A stretch of DNA of 64,000 nt from Nocardioides humilatus (GTDB lineage Bacteria > Actinomycetota > Actinomycetes > Propionibacteriales > Nocardioidaceae). The notes beneath the pieces were generated by a model. The model made no database searches. It worked only from the letters and a program-made list of their open reading frames with translations, and had not been told where the DNA came from. The stretch is from NCBI RefSeq assembly GCF_008373755.1, contig NZ_VUJV01000001.1, positions 434,001 to 498,000 on the forward strand. Reading direction: 5' to 3'. Made by a program: the position numbers and the translations under genes. Below, one piece after another: positions 59,425-64,000 of this stretch. How positions within the stretch are numbered: the stretch's first letter is position 1; each line of letters begins with the position of its first letter.

Positions 59425-60765
59425 TCAGTCGCTCTTGATGTAGGGCTGGCCGTCGGCCGCCGGGGGTCGCACGCGGCCGATGAACCCGGCGACGGCGATG
59501 ATCGTCGCGAGGTAGGGCAACGCGGACAGCAGGTCGCCGGGGACCTTGTCGCCGAGGATGCCGAGCTGGTCCTTGAGGTTCTGCAAGAACCCGAAGAGCA
59601 GCGCCGCGAAGGCGGCGCCGACCGGGTGCCAGCGGCCCATGATCACGGCTGCGAGCGCGATGAACCCGAAGCCTGCGGTCATCTCCTTGTCGAAGGCACC
59701 CGTGTTGAGGGTGAACGACGCCCCGCCGAGGCCGGCGAACACACCACCGAGAAGGACGGCCTGCCACCGCGTGCGGTTGACGTTGATGCCGACCGTGTCG
59801 GCGGCCTTCGGGTGCTCACCCACGGACCGGACGCGCAGTCCCCAGCGGGTCTGGAACAGCAGGACCCACACGAGCGGCACCGACAGGTACATCACGTAGA
59901 CGAGCAGGTTCTGGCCGAAGAGCGGCTCTCCGATGTAGGGGATCTTGTGCAGGACCGGGATCTCGACCGTCTCGAGCAGCTGCGGGTTGTTGAGCGTCGC
60001 CTTCTGGTCCGACGGGATCTGACCGAGCAGGAAGCTCGTGATGCCGTAGCCGAACGCGACCAGCACGACACCGACGACGACCTGGTCGACGTGGTAGCGC
60101 AGCGCGAAGAAGGCGAGCAGCGCTGCAACGCCGACGCCGGCGAGGATGCCGCCGAGCATGCCGAAGACCGGGCACCAGAAGATCGGGATCGCCGCGATGT
60201 TGGCGACCGCAAAGCTCGAGAAGACCGAGCCGAAGAACGCGCCCGCGATGAACTGGCCCTCGATCGCGATGTTGACGACGCCGGCGCGCTCGCAGAGCAC
60301 CCCGGCAAGGGCACCGAAGACGATCGCCGTGGCGATCCGGATCGTGCCGGGAATCGGGCTGGTGATGGCCGGGGCGAAGGCGCCGGACGGATCGGCGTAG
60401 GCCCACATGAGGAAGGCGCCGTAGAAGCCCAGCCCGACGAGCACGCTGAGCACTACTCCCCCGACGCGGCGGGGATAACGGTTGAGGGCCGCGAGCAGCA
60501 GCGCCACGACGGTGATGGCCACGGCGGTCCACGAGATCGGGGTGCCGCTGAACTCGACGGGCTGGTTCTCGAGCGTCCGCGGGCCCTTGAAGAGGTGGCT
60601 GACCTGGGGGTCGTCGATCTTGAGCTTGAACCAGATCTCGGCGAGCAGCACGATGCCGAGGACCATGAGCAGCTTGACCTGACGTCGTACGTCGGCCCGG
60701 TCCCGGACCTGGGGCTCGGACGGCTCGGGTGCCGTGGCGGCAGGAGGCGTGAGTACGTCGGTCAT
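59425..60765 (-). CDS. Nucleoside ABC importer permease 2 (BmpA/YufQ-type)
   Basis: 446 aa from ATG 60765, which overlaps the upstream stop as ATGA. Branched-chain/nucleoside permease family: about 60 N-terminal residues, one extra membrane segment (LLMVLGIVLLAEIWF), a soluble loop, then the conserved core with CERAGVVNIAIEGQFIAGAF, VDQVVVGVVLVAFGYGI and GEHPKAADTVGINVNRTRW. Forms a heterodimer with the next permease to import nucleosides delivered by the BMP lipoprotein. Confidence 0.9.
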   Translation of the reverse strand: MTDVLTPPAATAPEPSEPQVRDRADVRRQVKLLMVLGIVLLAEIWFKLKIDDPQVSHLFKGPRTLENQPVEFSGTPISWTAVAITVVALLLAALNRYPRRVGGVVLSVLVGLGFYGAFLMWAYADPSGAFAPAITSPIPGTIRIATAIVFGALAGVLCERAGVVNIAIEGQFIAGAFFGSVFSSFAVANIAAIPIFWCPVFGMLGGILAGVGVAALLAFFALRYHVDQVVVGVVLVAFGYGITSFLLGQIPSDQKATLNNPQLLETVEIPVLHKIPYIGEPLFGQNLLVYVMYLSVPLVWVLLFQTRWGLRVRSVGEHPKAADTVGINVNRTRWQAVLLGGVFAGLGGASFTLNTGAFDKEMTAGFGFIALAAVIMGRWHPVGAAFAALLFGFLQNLKDQLGILGDKVPGDLLSALPYLATIIAVAGFIGRVRPPAADGQPYIKSD

Positions 60766-61973
60766 GCCACTGCTCCCTCGGTCTCGACGGATGACTTCTT
60801 GGTGCGGCGTCTCTTGATCCGGCCGAAGTTGCGCACGAGCGCCGGCGCAGCGACGAACAGGACGATCAGCGCCTGGATCACCTGGATGAGCTCGGGCGGC
60901 ACGCCGGCGGAGGCCTGCATGCCGAGACCGCCAGCCGACAGGGCTCCGAAGAGCAGGCCGGCGAGGACGGTACCGAGCGGGGTCGCGCGTCCGAGGAGCG
61001 CCACCGTGATCGCGTCGAAGCCCACCGAGCCGACGACCTGGTCGGTGACAGACTGGTGGAGGCCGAGCACGGTCATGCAGGCCGCCAGGCCCGAGAGCAG
61101 ACCGGCGATGGCCATCACCATGATGTAGACCTTCGTCGTGCTCATGCCCGCTGTGCGCGACGCGTCGGGGTTGGCCCCGACGGCGCGCAGCTCGAAGCCG
61201 AGCTTGCTCCGGTCGAGGATCCACCAGACCGCACCCGCCGCAACGACGGCCAGCGGGATGCCGAGGTGGAGCCCGCCGACGGTCGGGAAGGTCGCGCTGT
61301 CCATCGGCGGCGGCGTGATCAGGTTGTCGCTGTTGTGCTTCTGGAAGGCCTCCTTCGCGAGGAAGTAGAGGACCACGAAGCGCGCGACGTTGTTGAGCAT
61401 GATCGTGGTGATCACCTCGTGCGCGCCCGAGGTCGCCTTCAGCCAGCCCACGAGCCCGCCCCAGAAGGCGCCTGCGGCCAGACCCGCGGCGATCGCGGCG
61501 ACCAGGTGGATGCCGGCCGGCAGGTCGTAGGTGAAGCCGACGTAGCCGGCGGCCAGCGCGCCCACGAGCGCCTGGCCCTGCGCGCCGATGTTGAACAGGC
61601 CGGCACGGAAGGCGATCGCGACGCCGAGGCCCGCGCAGATCAGCGGCGCCGACCGCTCGAGCGTGCGCTGGAGGGCCGGCCCGGAACCGACCGCCCCGCG
61701 CACGAGTGCCGAGTAGGCGTCCCAGACGGCCTCGGCGGAGTATTTCACGATGTCGCCGGCGTAGATGAGGAAGGAGCCCGGGTAGGCGATGAGGTCCTTG
61801 AACGCGTCGATCACCTGCTCGTCGGACACGATCACGAGGAACGCGCCGACCGTCAGCGCCAGCGCAATCGCGAGCAGGGTGTCGCGCACGGTCGGCAGCC
61901 ACGAGCTGACGTCGCGCTTGGCGGCCGGCTCGGTGTCGGGGACGATCGCCTCGGGCGTCGGGGACATGGCCAT
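60762..61973 (-). CDS. Nucleoside ABC importer permease 1 (YufP-type)
   Basis: 403 aa; the start shares a base with the ATPase stop (TGATG). Multi-spanning membrane protein with FRAGLFNIGAQGQALVGALAAGYVG, the NIGxxGQ motif of this family, and HEVITTIMLNNVARF and VGANPDASRTAGMS, the ATPase-coupling region. The C-terminal tail is basic (KRRRTKKSS). Partner of the permease encoded just downstream. Confidence 0.9.
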   Translation of the reverse strand: MAMSPTPEAIVPDTEPAAKRDVSSWLPTVRDTLLAIALALTVGAFLVIVSDEQVIDAFKDLIAYPGSFLIYAGDIVKYSAEAVWDAYSALVRGAVGSGPALQRTLERSAPLICAGLGVAIAFRAGLFNIGAQGQALVGALAAGYVGFTYDLPAGIHLVAAIAAGLAAGAFWGGLVGWLKATSGAHEVITTIMLNNVARFVVLYFLAKEAFQKHNSDNLITPPPMDSATFPTVGGLHLGIPLAVVAAGAVWWILDRSKLGFELRAVGANPDASRTAGMSTTKVYIMVMAIAGLLSGLAACMTVLGLHQSVTDQVVGSVGFDAITVALLGRATPLGTVLAGLLFGALSAGGLGMQASAGVPPELIQVIQALIVLFVAAPALVRNFGRIKRRRTKKSSVETEGAVA

Positions 61974-63484
61974 CAGGCACTCACCTCCGGAGTGGCGCCC
62001 GCCATCAGCAGACCGAGCTGTTCGCGCGGCGTGTCCGGCGAGACGGTGGCGACGATGCGGCCGTCGTACATCACGGCGATCCGGTCGGACAGGGCGTAGA
62101 TCTCGTCGAGCTCGGTCGAGACGATGAGGACGGCGGTGCCCTGGTCGCGCTCGCGGATGATCCGTTTGTGGATGAACTCGATCGAACCGACGTCGACACC
62201 GCGGGTCGGCTGGGAGGCGATGAGCACCTTGAGCGGCCGGGAGAACTCCCGCGCGATGACGACCTTCTGCTGGTTGCCGCCCGAGAGCGACGCGACCGGG
62301 GTCTCGGGCGTCTCGGTGCGGATGTCGAACTCCTCGATGCGGTGCTTGGCGTTGGCCGTGATCGCGTCGAGCTTGAGCGCGGGGCCTGCCGAGAACTCCT
62401 TGGTGCGGTAGAGGTCGAGGACCAGGTTCTCGCGCACGCTGAAGGATCCGACGTAGCCGTCGTGGGAGCGGTCCTCGGGCACGTAGCCGATGCCTTCGGC
62501 GAGGCTCTGGCGCGGGCCGTGCCTGCTGATGTCCTTGCCCTCGAGCTCGATCTTGCCGGCGTCGGGCTTCACCAGCCCGAGCAGCGACTTGATGAGCTCG
62601 GTCTGACCGTTGCCCTGGACCCCGGCGATGCCGAGGACCTCGCCGCCGCGCACTTCGAAGGACACGTCCTTGACGACCAGGTGGCCTCGGGGGTCGACGA
62701 CGGTGATGTTGGAGGCGCGGAGCACCGCGTCGCCGCCGATCTTGTTCTCCTTGCTGACGGCCAGCTCCACCGAGCGACCCACCATCATCTCGGCCAGCTC
62801 GGCCTCCGACGCGGTCGGCGGTGCGGTGCCCACGACCTTGCCGCGTCGGATGACGGTGATCTTGTCGCCGACCGCCTTCACCTCGCGCAGCTTGTGGGTG
62901 ATGAAGATGATCGAGGTGCCCTGGGCCTTGAGCTCACGCATGATGCCCATCAGCTCGTCGATCTCCTGCGGCGTGAGCACCGCGGTCGGTTCGTCGAGGA
63001 TGAGGATCTTGGCGTTGCCCGCCAGAGCCTTGATGATCTCCACGCGCTGCTGGACACCCACGGGGATGTCCTCGATGAGGGCGTCGGGGTCGACGTGGAG
63101 CTGGTAGCGCTCCGAGAGCTCGCGCACCTGCTTGCGCGCGGCCTCCCGGTTGAGGATGCCGGCGCCGCGCGTCTTCTCGTGGCCGAGCATGACGTTCTCG
63201 GCCACGGTGAAGACGGGCACCAGCATGAAGTGCTGGTGGACCATCCCGATCCCGGCCGCGAGAGCGTCGCCGGGACCCTGGAAGTCGGTGGGGGCACCGT
63301 CGAGGAGGATCTCGCCCTCGGTCGGCGTGAGCAGGCCGTAGAGCATGTTCATCAGGGTCGACTTGCCGGCCCCGTTCTCGCCGAGGAGGCAGTGGATCTC
63401 ACCCGGTTCGATGACCAGGTCGATCTGGTCGTTGGCCGTGAAGCTGCCGAACCGCTTGGTCAGGCCCTTGATCTCAAGTCTCAT
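61973..63484 (-). CDS. Nucleoside ABC importer ATP-binding protein (double ATPase)
   Basis: 503 aa, start ATG 63484 with GAGGAGGG upstream. Two fused ABC domains of the RbsA/YufO type. The first has Walker A GENGAGKS (35-42) and Walker B KILILDEPTAVL. The second has a degenerate Walker A (GVQGNGQTELI) but a normal signature (SLSGGNQQKVVIAREF), so one site is probably non-hydrolytic, as in related sugar and nucleoside importers. Separated from the BMP lipoprotein gene by 107 bases with a hairpin. Confidence 0.93.
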   Translation of the reverse strand: MRLEIKGLTKRFGSFTANDQIDLVIEPGEIHCLLGENGAGKSTLMNMLYGLLTPTEGEILLDGAPTDFQGPGDALAAGIGMVHQHFMLVPVFTVAENVMLGHEKTRGAGILNREAARKQVRELSERYQLHVDPDALIEDIPVGVQQRVEIIKALAGNAKILILDEPTAVLTPQEIDELMGIMRELKAQGTSIIFITHKLREVKAVGDKITVIRRGKVVGTAPPTASEAELAEMMVGRSVELAVSKENKIGGDAVLRASNITVVDPRGHLVVKDVSFEVRGGEVLGIAGVQGNGQTELIKSLLGLVKPDAGKIELEGKDISRHGPRQSLAEGIGYVPEDRSHDGYVGSFSVRENLVLDLYRTKEFSAGPALKLDAITANAKHRIEEFDIRTETPETPVASLSGGNQQKVVIAREFSRPLKVLIASQPTRGVDVGSIEFIHKRIIRERDQGTAVLIVSTELDEIYALSDRIAVMYDGRIVATVSPDTPREQLGLLMAGATPEVSA

Positions 63485-63527
63485 CGCTCGCCGTGCCCTC
63501 CTCGCCGTACTTCCCCGTTGAAGTGCG

Positions 63528-63567
63528 CGACAGGCCGGGGCGGTCGTGCGACCACCCCGACCTGTCG
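63528..63567 (-). terminator. Hairpin between BMP lipoprotein gene and ATPase gene
   Basis: Outer arms CGACAGG (63528-63534) and CCTGTCG (63561-63567) with further internal GGGG/CCCC and GGTCG/CGACC pairing. No T-tract. It probably acts as an attenuator or mRNA-stabilising stem that keeps the binding protein in excess over the membrane parts. Confidence 0.5.
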
Positions 63568-63591
63568 TCTCACCAGATCAGATTCAACCGA

Positions 63592-64000
63592 TCAGGGCGC
63601 GCCAACCTCGATGGTGCCATCGATGATCTGCTGCTTGAGGTCATCGATGGTGGCCGAGAGGTCGTCGTCGATGTCCGCGTTGGGGCCGAACGGCGCCAGG
63701 TCGACGCCGCCGTTCTCCAGCGTGCCCGAGTAGGGCTCGTTGCTGAACGTGCCGGCGGCAGCGTCGGCGATGCCCTGCTCGACGGCGACGTCCATGCCCT
63801 TCATGACCGAGGTCAGGAGGATGTCGCAGTACTCAGAGGCGGACACACAACCGTCGGTGTCGACCCAGATGCCCCAGGCGCCGTTGTCCTTGGCGGCCTG
63901 GAGACCACCGAGACCCGCGGGACCGGCGACCGGGAAGATGATGTCGGCACCCTGGCTGATGAGCTCCTCGGCGACGTTCTGGCCCTTGGTGGTGGACTCG
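63592..64000 (-). CDS. BMP family nucleoside-binding lipoprotein, C-terminal part
   Basis: Continues past the right edge; 135 codons are visible. The open frame runs from the window end through ADIIFPVAGPAGLGGLQAAKDNG and GIWVDTDGCVSASEYCDILLTSVMKGMD to the stop at 63592. These are the hallmark strands of BMP/PnrA substrate-binding proteins (IIFPVAG, WVDTD, T-S-x-x-K). It binds nucleosides outside the membrane and delivers them to the two permeases. The lipobox lies outside the window. Two Cys (DGCVSASEYC) may form a disulfide. Confidence 0.92.
   Translation of the reverse strand, partial: ESTTKGQNVAEELISQGADIIFPVAGPAGLGGLQAAKDNGAWGIWVDTDGCVSASEYCDILLTSVMKGMDVAVEQGIADAAAGTFSNEPYSGTLENGGVDLAPFGPNADIDDDLSATIDDLKQQIIDGTIEVGAP

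Overview
The window is high-GC, gene-dense DNA from a monoderm actinobacterium, most likely Nocardioides or a close relative. The evidence is a clpP1-clpP2-clpX operon with a ClgR-type box, an accA3-type biotin carboxylase, an LpdA-type quinone reductase beside lipoamide dehydrogenase, a mycobacterial-type SOS box, and many genes whose start codon lies 6 to 8 nt after a TANNNT hexamer (apparent leaderless transcripts). Gene order partly follows the Mycobacterium tuberculosis stretch maf / accA3 / lpdA / deoD / pmmB / add / deoA / cdd.

Layout. 1-4012: end of maf, acyl-CoA dehydrogenase behind a perfect palindrome, a small Rossmann oxidoreductase, and acyl-CoA carboxylase alpha with a strong terminator. 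4046-9333: a secreted protein, three short secreted RTX-type proteins around a PemK/MazF-like gene, and a SpoIID/LytB protein. 9394-20580: housekeeping block with valS, clpX-clpP2-clpP1, a lipase-like hydrolase, trigger factor, tRNA-Pro, tRNA-Gly, a SpoIIE-type phosphatase, a Nei-type glycosylase and rpiB. 20597-26194: lpdA-like reductase, lpd, a gamma-glutamylcyclotransferase-like gene, a secreted propeller and purine nucleoside phosphorylase. 26206-31681: a tightly coupled minus-strand operon (secreted domain protein, lectin-fold protein, SRPBCC, AMP-ligase, sulfatase). 31793-33466: phosphopentose/hexose mutase.

33522-51594 is the standout region: eight tandem paralogues (called A to H here), all on the plus strand. 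Each encodes a signal peptide, exactly six PD40/TolB-like propeller repeats and a calcium-binding RTX beta-roll framed by four conserved cysteines. The propeller is constant in size. The central RTX tract varies from 6 to 14 nonapeptides, always an even number, and this explains the protein length differences. The array has two duplicated two-gene units (C-D and E-F) with a shared 5' leader, and two copies (G, H) with a shared inverted-repeat leader. It is interrupted by a DUF222/HNH nuclease gene with an SOS box and by an antiparallel PH-domain membrane protein gene. No type I secretion genes are present, so export is presumably by Sec. I regard this as a candidate undescribed surface or extracellular protein diversification locus.

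51680-64000: nucleoside uptake and catabolism, with deoC, a two-gene (split ALDH16-like) aldehyde dehydrogenase, uridine kinase-like, a C39-like protein, adenosine deaminase, MaoC hydratase, deoA, cdd and a BMP-type ABC importer running off the right edge. Together with PNP and the sugar-phosphate mutase these form a route from imported nucleosides to glyceraldehyde 3-phosphate and acetate. No intergenic stretch exceeds about 170 bases.
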